This document shows, one piece after another, positions 16,129-24,262 of a DNA stretch of 64,000 nucleotides (its first letter is position 1; every line of letters begins with the position of its first letter). A program made the position numbers and the translations under genes. The stretch comes from Nonomuraea endophytica (GTDB taxonomy: Bacteria > Actinomycetota > Actinomycetes > Streptosporangiales > Streptosporangiaceae), in assembly GCF_014203235.1 (NCBI RefSeq), contig NZ_JACHIN010000020.1, positions 62,001-126,000 on the forward strand, written 5' to 3'. The notes under the pieces are model-generated. The model was not told the DNA's origin and did no database searches. It was given only the letters and a program-made list of their open reading frames with translations.

Positions 16129-17055
16129 CTAGGGTACGGCGGCGGACCGGGCGGCCATTTCCCGGAGGACGTCGTCGATCGGTGTGGGCGTGATGCCGAG
16201 GGACTTGATGGCCGAGGATGCGTCGAGGATGTTCGGCCGGTCGTAGAGGTACAGCATCTCGGGGAACTCGGCCATGATCGAGTCGGTGCGTCCGATCTCC
16301 TCCAGTTCCGTCAACGGCATGTGCCGCAGCCGGGGAGCGGCGGCATTGGCGGCTGCGGCGAGGCAGCCCGCCAGTTGGCGTGCCGGCAGTTCGGTGGTGG
16401 AGGGCACGTGCCGGGCCCGGCCCCAGGACTCCTCGTTGCCGGCGGCGGCGAGGAGGGTCCGGGCCGCGTCGCCGGTGTAGGTCCAGCTGTGTGGCGCGTC
16501 CAGGTCGCCGGGGTACGCGGCGGGTACCCCGGCCAGCACCTGCGCCCCCACCATGAGCGTGAACGGTGAGTAGGCGCCGGCTCCGAGAAAGTCGGAGGCA
16601 CGGACTTCGGTCACCCGCACGCGTCCCGCCTGGTGAGCGGCCAGGGCGTCGTGCCACATCTGTGCCCGTACCTGGCCCTTGCGGCTGGTGGGCGTCAGGG
16701 GCAGCCCTTCGATGACCGGCCCGTCGACGGGGCCGTACCCGTAGGTGTTGCCGAGCATGACGTAGTCGGCGCCGCTGTGTTCGGCGGCGGAGAGCAACGC
16801 GGCGGCCAGCGGTGGCCAGTCGGTCGGCCAGCGGTCGTACGGCGGCATCGCGCAGTTGAACAAGACGGTCGCCCCGGCAGTCAGTTCCGCCAGCCTGGCG
16901 GCGTCGGCAGCGTCGGCGCCGACCCGCTCGATCGAAGGATGGACCGGGCCGCCACCGCGCCGGGTGACAAGCCGGACCTGCTCCCCGGAGTCGGCCAGCA
17001 GACGTGCGAGGGCCGATCCGGTGGCTCCCGCGCCAACTATGACCTGCAAAGACAT
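16129..17055 (-). CDS. NAD-dependent epimerase/dehydratase-like protein
   Basis: A 308-residue Rossmann protein. The nucleotide-binding loop VGAGATGSALARLLADSG is at residues 6-24; TVLFNCAMPPYDRW and YVMLGNTYGYGPV correspond to the later strand and the YxxxK region, but the lysine of a canonical SDR is not clear. RASDFLGAGAYSP is a substrate-loop segment. It is closest in style to atypical extended SDRs. It sits alone, divergent from a GlxA-type regulator with ~95 bp between, and that regulator may control it. Confidence 0.88.
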   Translation of the reverse strand: MSLQVIVGAGATGSALARLLADSGEQVRLVTRRGGGPVHPSIERVGADAADAARLAELTAGATVLFNCAMPPYDRWPTDWPPLAAALLSAAEHSGADYVMLGNTYGYGPVDGPVIEGLPLTPTSRKGQVRAQMWHDALAAHQAGRVRVTEVRASDFLGAGAYSPFTLMVGAQVLAGVPAAYPGDLDAPHSWTYTGDAARTLLAAAGNEESWGRARHVPSTTELPARQLAGCLAAAANAAAPRLRHMPLTELEEIGRTDSIMAEFPEMLYLYDRPNILDASSAIKSLGITPTPIDDVLREMAARSAAVP

Positions 17056-17150
17056 GATTTCTCCTCGTTACGGGGGTCGGCCTCCACCCTGCCCTGGGGG
17101 CCATCGCGTAAGGTAGTGGCCCGAATGCCAGGTATCTGGAGGTTTGGGCC

Positions 17151-18116
17151 ATGCATCAGGTCGCGGTCATCGCCGTCCCGCCGGTCACCACCTTCGACCT
17201 GTCCATCCCGGAACTGGTGCTCGGCGAGACGCGCGTGAACGGCCGGCCCGGCTATGCCGTACACATCTGCACAGCCGAGCCCGGCCCGGTCGCCACGAAC
17301 GGCGGCCTTCACCTCACGATTCCCCTGGGGCTGGACATCGTCGGCGGAGCCGACACCGTCATCGTCACCGGGACCAGCGCCCGCGACGACATCGATCCGC
17401 GTGTACTGCGAGCCCTGCGCCACGCGGCCGAGACGGGCAGACGCGTCGCCTCCATCTGCACGGGAGCCTTCGTCCTGGCCCAAGCGGGACTGCTCGAAGG
17501 CCGCGGCGCCACCACCTATTGGGCCAAGACCGAGGAGTTCCGTCGCCGCTTCCCGACCGTCGAGCTGCGCCCTGACGTGCTCTACGTCGAGGACGGCAAC
17601 GTGCTGACCTCCGCCGGCCTTTCCGCCGGCATCGACCTGTGCCTTCACTTGGTCCGCGGCGATTACGGCGCCGCCGTGGCCAACACGGTGGCCCGCCTCG
17701 TCGTGGCAGCACCGGTGCGGACCGGCGGCCAGGCCCAGTTCGTCCCGTCCCCGCTGCCACCCGAGACAGGCAGCTCACTTGCCGACACCAGGGCATGGGC
17801 GCTGCGGCGACTCCATGAACCGCTCAGCCGTGCCGCCCTGGCCGTCCACGCAGGCACCAGCGTTCGCACCCTGACCCGCCGCTTTCACGCCGAAACCGGC
17901 CTCAGCCCCCTGCAATGGCTGCTCCACCAGCGCATCGAACTGGCCAAGGAACTGCTGGAGAGCACGGATCTCCCCATGGGACAGGTGGCGCACCTCAGCG
18001 GTCTGGTGACCACGGACTCCCTGCGCCAGCACATGACCCGCCGGACCGGGCTCACGCCCAGCGCCTACCGAACCGCCTTCACGCTCCGGCGGGCGAAGGG
18101 GTTCCGGCAGAACTGA
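17151..18116 (+). CDS. GlxA family regulator (DJ-1/PfpI domain plus AraC helix-turn-helix)
   Basis: A 321-residue two-domain regulator. Residues 1-195 form a DJ-1/PfpI-like domain with the nucleophile-elbow cysteine in ASICTGAFVLA, as in GlxA; the domain is used for ligand sensing rather than catalysis. The C-terminal ~100 residues are an AraC DNA-binding domain (RAALAVHAGTSVRTLTRRF, MGQVAHLSGLVTTDSLRQH). The ATG at 17151 is followed directly by the beta strand VAVIAVPPVTTFDL. It is divergent from the epimerase gene at 16129-17055, which is the likeliest target. Confidence 0.93.
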   Translation: MHQVAVIAVPPVTTFDLSIPELVLGETRVNGRPGYAVHICTAEPGPVATNGGLHLTIPLGLDIVGGADTVIVTGTSARDDIDPRVLRALRHAAETGRRVASICTGAFVLAQAGLLEGRGATTYWAKTEEFRRRFPTVELRPDVLYVEDGNVLTSAGLSAGIDLCLHLVRGDYGAAVANTVARLVVAAPVRTGGQAQFVPSPLPPETGSSLADTRAWALRRLHEPLSRAALAVHAGTSVRTLTRRFHAETGLSPLQWLLHQRIELAKELLESTDLPMGQVAHLSGLVTTDSLRQHMTRRTGLTPSAYRTAFTLRRAKGFRQN

Positions 18117-18141
18117 CGAGTGTTCCCGACGAGGTCAGAGA

Positions 18142-18446
18142 TCAAGTCAGTGGTCGGGGTTCCGGCTGTGTGTTCCAGCTGGCCAGCAGGCGGAGCGCGT
18201 CGGCTTCGGGGGTGCCGGGCTGCGGGGCGTACACGGTGAGAATCTGGTTGGAGGCGGCGTCGATGCGGAGGGTTTCGTAGGGCAGGGTGATCTCGCCGAT
18301 GAGGGGGTGCCGGAAGGTTTTGGCGCCGGTTCGGTGGATACGCACGTCGTTGGCCGCCCAGCGGGTCCGGAACTCGGTGCTGCGGGTGGCGAGTTGTCCG
18401 ATCAGTTCGGTCAGGTCAGGATCGTCGGGGTGGCTTCCGTTCATCC
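18142..18446 (-). pseudogene. XRE-family regulator, C-terminal (MmyB ligand-binding) fragment
   Basis: The reading frame encodes HPDDPDLTELIGQLATRS, FRTRWAANDVRIHRTGAK, and ends TPEADALRLLASWNT, the typical end of actinomycete XRE regulators with an MmyB-like ligand domain. The N-terminal helix-turn-helix and most of the ligand domain are absent. Upstream of about 18446 the frame merely runs antisense through a methyltransferase gene. So only the last ~100 residues survive, and no promoter or start is apparent. Confidence 0.8.
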
Positions 18447-19009
18447 GTGAGTTCACCAAGGCGCCGGCCGTCGTCGCATCGGTGATCCCGAGCGGCAAGG
18501 CTCTCGCCCGGCAGATCACCTCACCGATTCCGGCGATGGGGCAGCCGGTCGTCGTGGAACTCGGCTCCGGCACCGGCGCGTTCAGCCGGGCCATTCAAGA
18601 ACGACTCGACGGGCGGGGAAGGCATCTCGCCCTCGACGTCAACGAGCGCTTCACCGCCCTGCTGGCCGAGCGCTTCACCGGGCTCGACGCGGTCACGGCG
18701 GATGCCCGTGACCTCGCCGCCATCCTCGCCGAACGCGGCTTCGGTCAGGCCGATGCCATCATCAGCGGCCTGCCGTGGGCGTCGTTCCGGCAAGAACGAC
18801 AGCGTGAACTGCTGGACGCCGTCGTGGACGCCCTGTCACCCGAGGGCGCCTTCACGACCTTCGCCTATATCCATGCCCGCCAGTTCACCCCGGCCCGCCG
18901 GTTTCGCCGGTTACTGGCGGATCGGTTCGAAGAGGTCGTCCTGGGGCGGACCGTGTGGGCGAACCTGCCTCCGGCCCTGGTGTATCACTGCCGTCGTCCC
19001 CAACACTGA
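18438..19009 (+). pseudogene. Phospholipid-N-methyltransferase-type SAM methyltransferase, start missing
   Basis: Good coding begins at PFIREFTKAPAVVASVIPSG, which in this family lies a few residues after the start, and goes on through the SAM motif VVVELGSGTGAFSRAI, the acidic LALDVNE and DAIISGLPWAS to the stop. The catalytic domain (~190 residues) is therefore complete, but no in-frame ATG or GTG lies near the N-terminus; the nearest is a GTG about 55 bp upstream inside the XRE fragment. The 5' end seems to have been cut at the same point as the oppositely oriented XRE gene. It may be untranslated, or translated from a surrogate start. Confidence 0.7.
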
Positions 19010-19131
19010 CGCAAGACACCGGCATGGGCTTCGGCTCCGCCGTACATCCTGCGGCTGATCTCGGGGCCGGCGGCGCGCGACGGACGGAATTTTCGCGGGC
19101 TTGGTTGTACCCGGACGCTCCTCCATGTTGA

Positions 19132-19151
19132 ATAACTTTTGAAGAGGTTAT
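19132..19151. promoter_or_regulatory. Small inverted repeat before the ECF sigma gene
   Basis: ATAAC (19132-19136) and GTTAT (19147-19151) flank an A/T-rich 10-nt spacer, 20 bp before the chosen start. The local drop in G+C marks the promoter; the repeat could bind LitR. Weak on its own. Confidence 0.3.
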
Positions 19152-19170
19152 CTCGATGGGGGGAGGGGTC

Positions 19171-19650
19171 ATGGAAGCGATCGACGAGTGCTTCCGCACC
19201 CACGCGTCGCTGGTCCGGTCGTACCTGCGCCGGTTGATCCCGTGGCAGGAGGTCGACGACGTCGCGCAGGTGGTCTTCGCCGAGGTGTGGCGCTCCCGGG
19301 CGCGCTACGACCCGGACCGCAGTCTGGAGACGTGGCTGCTGAGCATCGCCCACCGGCGGGCCGTCGACCATCTGCGGGTGCGTCGCCTGAGCACGGTCTC
19401 GCTGGACGTGGTGGCGGATCCGCCGGGGCAGGACGGGCGGGTCGACAGTGAACGGCTGGCCGACCGGGACCGGGTCCGCCGGGCGCTGGCCGTACTGCCT
19501 GATCCGCAGCGTGAGGCCATCGAGCTGGCCTACTACGGCGACCTCAGCCAGCGCGAGATCGCCGAACGGCTGCGCGTCCCGCTCGGCACGGTCAAGGCCA
19601 GGACCGCGCGCGGACTGCACCGCCTGCAGACGATCCTGGCGGCGGCGTGA
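19171..19650 (+). CDS. ECF RNA polymerase sigma factor (LitS-like by context)
   Basis: A 159-residue sigma factor: region 2 (SLVRSYLRRLIPWQEVDDVAQVVFAEVW) and region 4 (LPDPQREAIELAYYGD, SQREIAERLRVPLGTVKAR). I chose ATG 19171 because GGGAGGGG sits just before it; an ATG at 19156 would precede that site. No anti-sigma factor is adjacent. The sequel (DUF523/DUF1722, SDR, LitR-like MerR, photolyase) matches actinomycete light-induced clusters in which a LitS sigma is switched on by LitR, so I infer a role in light-dependent transcription. The next gene overlaps by GTGA. Confidence 0.88.
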   Translation: MEAIDECFRTHASLVRSYLRRLIPWQEVDDVAQVVFAEVWRSRARYDPDRSLETWLLSIAHRRAVDHLRVRRLSTVSLDVVADPPGQDGRVDSERLADRDRVRRALAVLPDPQREAIELAYYGDLSQREIAERLRVPLGTVKARTARGLHRLQTILAAA

Positions 19651-20588
19651 ACCGGCCGCTGATCGCCGTCTCCAGTTGCCTGCTCGGTGAGCCGGTCAGG
19701 TTCAACGGCGGGCACAGCCGTGACCGGTTCCTCACCGGACCGCTGGCGCCGTTCGTCGAGTGGGTGGCGATCTGCCCGGAGATGGAGCTCGGGCTGGGCG
19801 CGCCGAGGGAGACGCTGCGCCTGGAGAACGCGGCGGACGGGCCGCGGCTGAAGGTGCGCAAGACCGGCGAGGACCTCACCGGCCGGATGACCGCCCTGGC
19901 CGAGAGGCGCGCCGCCGTGCTGGACGTCGACGGGTACGTGTTCAAGGCCAAGAGCCCGACCTGCGGGATCCACGGGGTGCCGCTCTATCCGCCGGACGGC
20001 CCGCCGATCGACCGCCGCCATCGGGGCCTGTTCGCCGACGCCATCCTGCGCGCGCATCCGCTCCTTCCCGTGGAGGACGAAGGACGGCTGAACGACGCGC
20101 TGCTGCGGGAGTCGTTCGTCGAACGGGTCTTCGCGCACGCGCGGCTGCGCGAGCTCCTGGCCGGCGACTGGCGTCCGAGGGACCTGGTGGCCTTCCATTC
20201 CCGGCACAAGATGCAGATTCTCGCGCATGACCCGGTCGGATACCGGCAGGCGGGCCGCATCGTGGCCGAGGCGGGTCGCGGCGTGCGTGCGGAGCTGGCC
20301 CACGCCTACGCCGAAGCCTTCCGCCGGTCACTGATGAAAAAGGCGAGTCCGGGCAGGAATGTCAACGTGCTTCACCACTGCCTGGGCATGCTGCCCCTGG
20401 ACAAGACCCGGCGGGACGACCTGCTCGCGGTCATCGACTCCTACAAGGCGGGCCTGGTGCCGCTCAGCGTGCCGGCCACGTTGCTGCGCCACCACGCGTG
20501 CGGAGAGAACGCCGGATACGTCCGCGACCAGACCTACTTCTCCCCGTATCCCGACGCTCTGCGGCTGCGCAACCATGTCCCCGCCTGA
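19647..20588 (+). CDS. DUF523/DUF1722 fusion protein (YbgA-like)
   Basis: A 313-residue protein. The N-terminal DUF523 half has the hallmark VSSCLLGEPVRFNG and KSPTCGI with conserved cysteines; the C-terminal half is DUF1722 (AFHSRHKMQILAHDP, NVLHHCLGMLP, DSYKAGLVPL). These proteins recur next to photolyases and light-regulated genes. A role in photolyase cofactor handling, nucleotide repair or thiouridine-type chemistry has been guessed, but none is established to my knowledge. It overlaps the sigma gene by 4 bp and the next gene by 14 bp, so the three are one operon. Confidence 0.92.
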   Translation: MNRPLIAVSSCLLGEPVRFNGGHSRDRFLTGPLAPFVEWVAICPEMELGLGAPRETLRLENAADGPRLKVRKTGEDLTGRMTALAERRAAVLDVDGYVFKAKSPTCGIHGVPLYPPDGPPIDRRHRGLFADAILRAHPLLPVEDEGRLNDALLRESFVERVFAHARLRELLAGDWRPRDLVAFHSRHKMQILAHDPVGYRQAGRIVAEAGRGVRAELAHAYAEAFRRSLMKKASPGRNVNVLHHCLGMLPLDKTRRDDLLAVIDSYKAGLVPLSVPATLLRHHACGENAGYVRDQTYFSPYPDALRLRNHVPA

Positions 20589-22053
20589 TCGGGTCTGCGT
20601 CACCGGTGCGAGCGGCTACATCGGCGGCCGGCTCGTGCCCAGCCTCCTGGCCGCGGGCCACCGGGTGCGCTGTATGGTCCGCTCACCCGCGCGGCTGCGG
20701 GATCTGCCCTGGGCCGCCCAGACCGAGATCGTCGCCGCCGACGCGCTCGACCCCGTCGCCACGCGGGCGGCGCTGGAGGGCGTGGAGGTGGCCTACTACC
20801 TGATTCACACCATGGGCGGGGGACGGGGCTTCGCCGCCGCCGACCGCAAGGCCGCGCACGTCTTCGCGGAGGCGGCCGAGGCGGCGGGCGTACGCAGGAT
20901 CGTCTATCTGGGCGGGCCGGCGACCGGCGAGGACCTGTCGCCGCACCTGCGCTCGCGCGCCGAGGTGGCGCGGGTTCTGCTCGACGGCGCGGTGCCCACG
21001 GTGGTGCTGCGCGCGGGCGTGATCATCGGCTCGGGTTCGGCCTCGTTCGAGATGCTCAGGCATCTCACCGAACGGCTGCCGCTGATGACGACCCCGCGCT
21101 GGGTGAACACCCGGACCCAGCCCATCGCCGTCCGCGACGTGCTCCGCTACCTGACCGCCTGGGCGTCGGTGCCCGGCGAGGTCGACCGCGCCTTCGACAT
21201 CGGCGGCCCGGACGTGCTCACCTACGCCGACATGATGCGCGGCTACGCCGCCGTGGCCGGTCTGCCGCCCCGGTTGATCGTCTCGGTGCCGCTGCTGAGC
21301 CCCTGGTTGTCCAGCCTCTGGGTCGGCCTGGTCACGCCCGTTCCCTCCACCATCGCCCGTCCCCTGGTGGAGTCGCTGCGCAACGAGGCCGTCTGCCGGG
21401 AACACGACATCGCCCAATATGTCCCCGACCCTCCGGACGGCCTGATCGGCTTCCGCCACGCGTGCGAACTGGCGCTCAAGAAGATCAAGGAGGCCGCCGT
21501 CGACACCCGCTGGTCCTCGGCCTCCACGCCGGGCGCGCCCAGCGACCCGCTGCCCACCGACCCCGGCTGGGCCGGCGGCAGCCTCTACATCGACCATCGC
21601 ACCCAGCGCACCGACGTCGCATCCGAGAAGGTGTGGCAGGTCATCGAGGCCATCGGCGGCGAGAACGGCTGGTACTCCCTGCCCGTCGCCTGGCGCCTGC
21701 GCGGCGCGCTCGACCGGATCCTGGGCGGCGTGGGCCTGCGCCGCGGCCGCCGCCACCCGCGCCTGCTGCGGGTCGGCGACACCATCGACTTCTGGCGCGT
21801 GGAGGAGATCGAGCCCGGCCGCCTCTTGCGCCTGCGCGCCGAGATGCGGCTGCCCGGCCTCGCCTGGCTCGAACTCGGCGTCCGCACCGAGGACGGCCGG
21901 ACGGTCTACGACCAGCGCGCGCTGTTCCACCCGCACGGCCTGGCCGGACACGTGTACTGGCGGGCGCTCGCGCCGTTCCACCGCATCATCTTCGGCAGAA
22001 TGCCGCGCAACGTGATCGCCGCCGCGGCGTCGATCACGTCAGCGCCGCGGTGA
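20575..22053 (+). CDS. NAD(P)-binding SDR-like protein with C-terminal DUF2867
   Basis: A 492-residue protein. The N-terminal ~290 residues are an atypical SDR (VTGASGYIGGRLVPSLLAAGH, VYLGGPATGEDLSPHLRSR, RPQPIAVRDVLRYL-like contact region). The last ~170 residues are DUF2867 (IDHRTQRTDVASEKVWQVIE, DTIDFWRVEEIEPGRLLRLRAEM). The start is the ATG overlapping the end of the DUF523 gene. Fusions of this kind often accompany photolyase clusters; a redox or quinone-related function is plausible but unproven. Its 3' end overlaps the convergent MerR gene by 20 bp. Confidence 0.9.
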   Translation: MSPPDRVCVTGASGYIGGRLVPSLLAAGHRVRCMVRSPARLRDLPWAAQTEIVAADALDPVATRAALEGVEVAYYLIHTMGGGRGFAAADRKAAHVFAEAAEAAGVRRIVYLGGPATGEDLSPHLRSRAEVARVLLDGAVPTVVLRAGVIIGSGSASFEMLRHLTERLPLMTTPRWVNTRTQPIAVRDVLRYLTAWASVPGEVDRAFDIGGPDVLTYADMMRGYAAVAGLPPRLIVSVPLLSPWLSSLWVGLVTPVPSTIARPLVESLRNEAVCREHDIAQYVPDPPDGLIGFRHACELALKKIKEAAVDTRWSSASTPGAPSDPLPTDPGWAGGSLYIDHRTQRTDVASEKVWQVIEAIGGENGWYSLPVAWRLRGALDRILGGVGLRRGRRHPRLLRVGDTIDFWRVEEIEPGRLLRLRAEMRLPGLAWLELGVRTEDGRTVYDQRALFHPHGLAGHVYWRALAPFHRIIFGRMPRNVIAAAASITSAPR

Positions 22054-22945
22054 TCCTCCGCACGGCGTCCTCCAGCGACCCGACCCGCACGGCCGCGCGC
22101 GGCAGCTCGCCGCGCCAGCCCGGCCCACCCACCATCAGCCGGTACGGCGGGCGCACCGCGGGCAGCGTGCCCAGCGGCGCCGGATCCCCGGTCGCCCCCT
22201 GCTGCGACCACACGAACACCACCCCCGGCGACACCGTCCGCACCGCACCGGCCAGCGCGGCCGCGGGCGTCCGGGCGCCCAGCACCCGGCTCTCCACCCC
22301 GCACCCCGTCGCCAGCGCCGCGGCCAGCGCATACAGCGGCAGGCTGTGCTGCTCATCCTCCGCACACGCCAGCAACGCCAGACGGTCGTTGACCGGCACG
22401 GCAGGCCGGGCGGCCAACGGCTGCAGAGCCGCCATCACCCGATCGGAGAACACGTGCTCGACCTCGATCCCCGCCCCCGTGCGCTCCTGGCCGGCGCTGA
22501 TCGTCTCGAAGACCGGCAGCACGAGCCGCTGCCACGTCCACACCACGCCATACCTGCCGAGCCCGGCCGCCAGACCCTCGTCCAGCGTGCGCCCGTCCAG
22601 CACCGCCGCCGCCCGCGCCAGCATGTCCGCCGACGGCACCGCCACCCCCGGCGGCGCCGGCGGCGCGCTCTCGGCAACCGAGGACGCATCGTCCAGCCGC
22701 AGCCCCAAGGCCTCACGCGCGGCATCCGCGGGCGCGACGCCATGGTGGATCAGCCGGTTCATCTCCTCCAGACGCCGCAGATCCGCCAGACCGTAGCGAC
22801 GATGACCGCCCGGACTACGCCGGCTCGGCCCGATGCCATACCGCAGATTCCAGGTCCGCAACGTGGGCGCGGGCACGCCAAGCCGCCTGGCCACGGCTCC
22901 GATACCGTACCCGGGCTCCTCGGCAGGCGCGTCCTCTGTCGACAT
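22034..22945 (-). CDS. litR: MerR family regulator with cobalamin-binding domain (LitR/CarH-like)
   Basis: A 303-residue regulator: MerR winged helix at residues ~10-75 (YGIGAVARRLGVPAPTLRTW, GGHRRYGLADLRRLEEM) and a B12-binding region. Aligned by eye with CarH, the EH of the Wx9EH motif is kept (IEVEHVF), although the tryptophan position looks like Gln. The lower-ligand histidine is present in EDEQHSLPL where CarH has a GxxHEIG-type loop. So it can probably bind adenosylcobalamin and respond to light. ATG 22945 is used; ATG 22954 is also possible. It is divergent from a photolyase gene, the classic LitR arrangement. Confidence 0.87.
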   Translation of the reverse strand: MSTEDAPAEEPGYGIGAVARRLGVPAPTLRTWNLRYGIGPSRRSPGGHRRYGLADLRRLEEMNRLIHHGVAPADAAREALGLRLDDASSVAESAPPAPPGVAVPSADMLARAAAVLDGRTLDEGLAAGLGRYGVVWTWQRLVLPVFETISAGQERTGAGIEVEHVFSDRVMAALQPLAARPAVPVNDRLALLACAEDEQHSLPLYALAAALATGCGVESRVLGARTPAAALAGAVRTVSPGVVFVWSQQGATGDPAPLGTLPAVRPPYRLMVGGPGWRGELPRAAVRVGSLEDAVRRITAALT

Positions 22946-22978
22946 CTCCCTCATTCTTTCGGACGCCGGCCCCGGGAA

Positions 22979-22986
22979 GTTGCAAC
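22979..22986. promoter_or_regulatory. Short palindrome in the litR-photolyase gap
   Basis: GTTGCAAC is a perfect 8-bp palindrome placed between the two divergent starts (22945 and 23018). It could be part of the regulator's operator; it is too short to assert. Confidence 0.25.
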
Positions 22987-23017
22987 CAGCGCCCTGACGG
23001 CTGCGAACACCCTGGTG

Positions 23018-24262
23018 ATGGATACCGTGATCGTCCTGTTCAACCGGGACCTGCGTCTGCACGACCACCCCGCGCTGGCCGCCGCCTGCGAGCGCGCCCG
23101 CACGGTGGTTCCGCTGTTCGTGCTCGATCCGGCCGTGCCGACGGGCCGCCGCACGAGCTTCCTGCTCGACAGCCTCACCGACCTGCGCGCCGGCCTGCGC
23201 GAGAAGGGCGCCGACCTGTTCGTACGGCACGGCGACACCGTGGCCGAGACCGTGCGCCTGGCCCGGCAGGTCGCCGCAGGGGCGGTCTTCACCTCGGCCG
23301 ACGTCAGCAGTCTGGCCCGCCGGAGAGAGCAGCGGCTGGCGGCCGAGCGGATCGGCCTGCGGCTCTTCCCCGGCGTGACCGTCGTCCCGCCGGGACAGCT
23401 GCGGCCCGCCGGAGGCGACCACTACCGGATCTTCACCCCCTACTGGAGAGCCTGGACCCAAACCGAACGGCGAGCGCTCGCGCCGGTTCCGGCCCAGATC
23501 ACCGTCCCGGATGATCTGGAGCCGGGAAAGATCCCGCACGCGGCGCGCTGGGGCGCGATACCCGGTGGCGAGACCCATGCCCGCGAACGCATGCGTACCT
23601 GGATCGGCGCACATCTGGACGACTACTCCGACAGGCATGACGACCTCGCCGGGGACCGTACCTCCAAACTGAGCCCTTACCTGCGCTTCGGCTGCCTGTC
23701 ACCGCTGGAGCTGGCCGGGCACGGCAACGAGCCCTTCATCAGGCAACTGTGCTGGCGCGACTTCCACCACCAGGTCGCCTTCGCCTTCCCGGAGATCGCG
23801 CGCGCCGACTACCGGCCGCGCGGCCACCGCTGGCGCGACGACTCAGACGCCACCCAGGCATGGGCCGCGGGTCAGACCGGCGTCCCGATCGTGGACGCCG
23901 GCATGCGCCAGCTGCTCGCCGAGGGATGGATGCACAACCGCGCCCGCATGATCACCGCCTCCTACCTCGTCAAACACCTGCGCGTAGACTGGCGGGCAGG
24001 CGCAGCCCACTTCTTCGAGCTGCTGCTCGACGGCGAGGTGGCCAACAACTCCGGCAACTGGCAGTGGATCGCCGGCACCGGCAACGACACCCGCCCCAAC
24101 CGCACGTTCAACCCGATCCGGCAGGCCAAGCGCTTCGACCCCGGGGGCGCGTACGTCCGCCGCTACATTCCCGAACTGGCCGACGTCCCCGCCGCGCTCA
24201 TCCACGAGCCGTGGCGCGCGGATCGGCCGATCCCCGGCTACCCACCGCCGTTCTCCCTGTGA
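23018..24262 (+). CDS. phr: Deoxyribodipyrimidine photolyase
   Basis: A 414-residue class I CPD-photolyase-type protein. N-terminal antenna-binding alpha/beta domain begins MDTVIVLFNRDLRLHDHP; the FAD domain shows TSKLSPYLRFGCLSP, FIRQLCWRDFHHQV, VDAGMRQLLAEGWMHNRARM and GNWQWIAGTGNDTRPNRTFNP, all hallmark FAD- and DNA-contact segments, including the tryptophans of the electron chain. It uses blue light to split UV-induced pyrimidine dimers. A GTG directly before the ATG is an alternative start. It is divergent from the LitR-like gene and so probably light-induced. The 3' end overlaps the convergent MFS gene by 65 bp. Confidence 0.95.
   Translation: MDTVIVLFNRDLRLHDHPALAAACERARTVVPLFVLDPAVPTGRRTSFLLDSLTDLRAGLREKGADLFVRHGDTVAETVRLARQVAAGAVFTSADVSSLARRREQRLAAERIGLRLFPGVTVVPPGQLRPAGGDHYRIFTPYWRAWTQTERRALAPVPAQITVPDDLEPGKIPHAARWGAIPGGETHARERMRTWIGAHLDDYSDRHDDLAGDRTSKLSPYLRFGCLSPLELAGHGNEPFIRQLCWRDFHHQVAFAFPEIARADYRPRGHRWRDDSDATQAWAAGQTGVPIVDAGMRQLLAEGWMHNRARMITASYLVKHLRVDWRAGAAHFFELLLDGEVANNSGNWQWIAGTGNDTRPNRTFNPIRQAKRFDPGGAYVRRYIPELADVPAALIHEPWRADRPIPGYPPPFSL

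Noticed and set aside
17099..17126. CCATCG...CCGAAT before the GlxA-type gene as another sigma-K promoter
   Set aside because: The spacing is 14 nt rather than 16, and nothing ties that gene to the SigK module.
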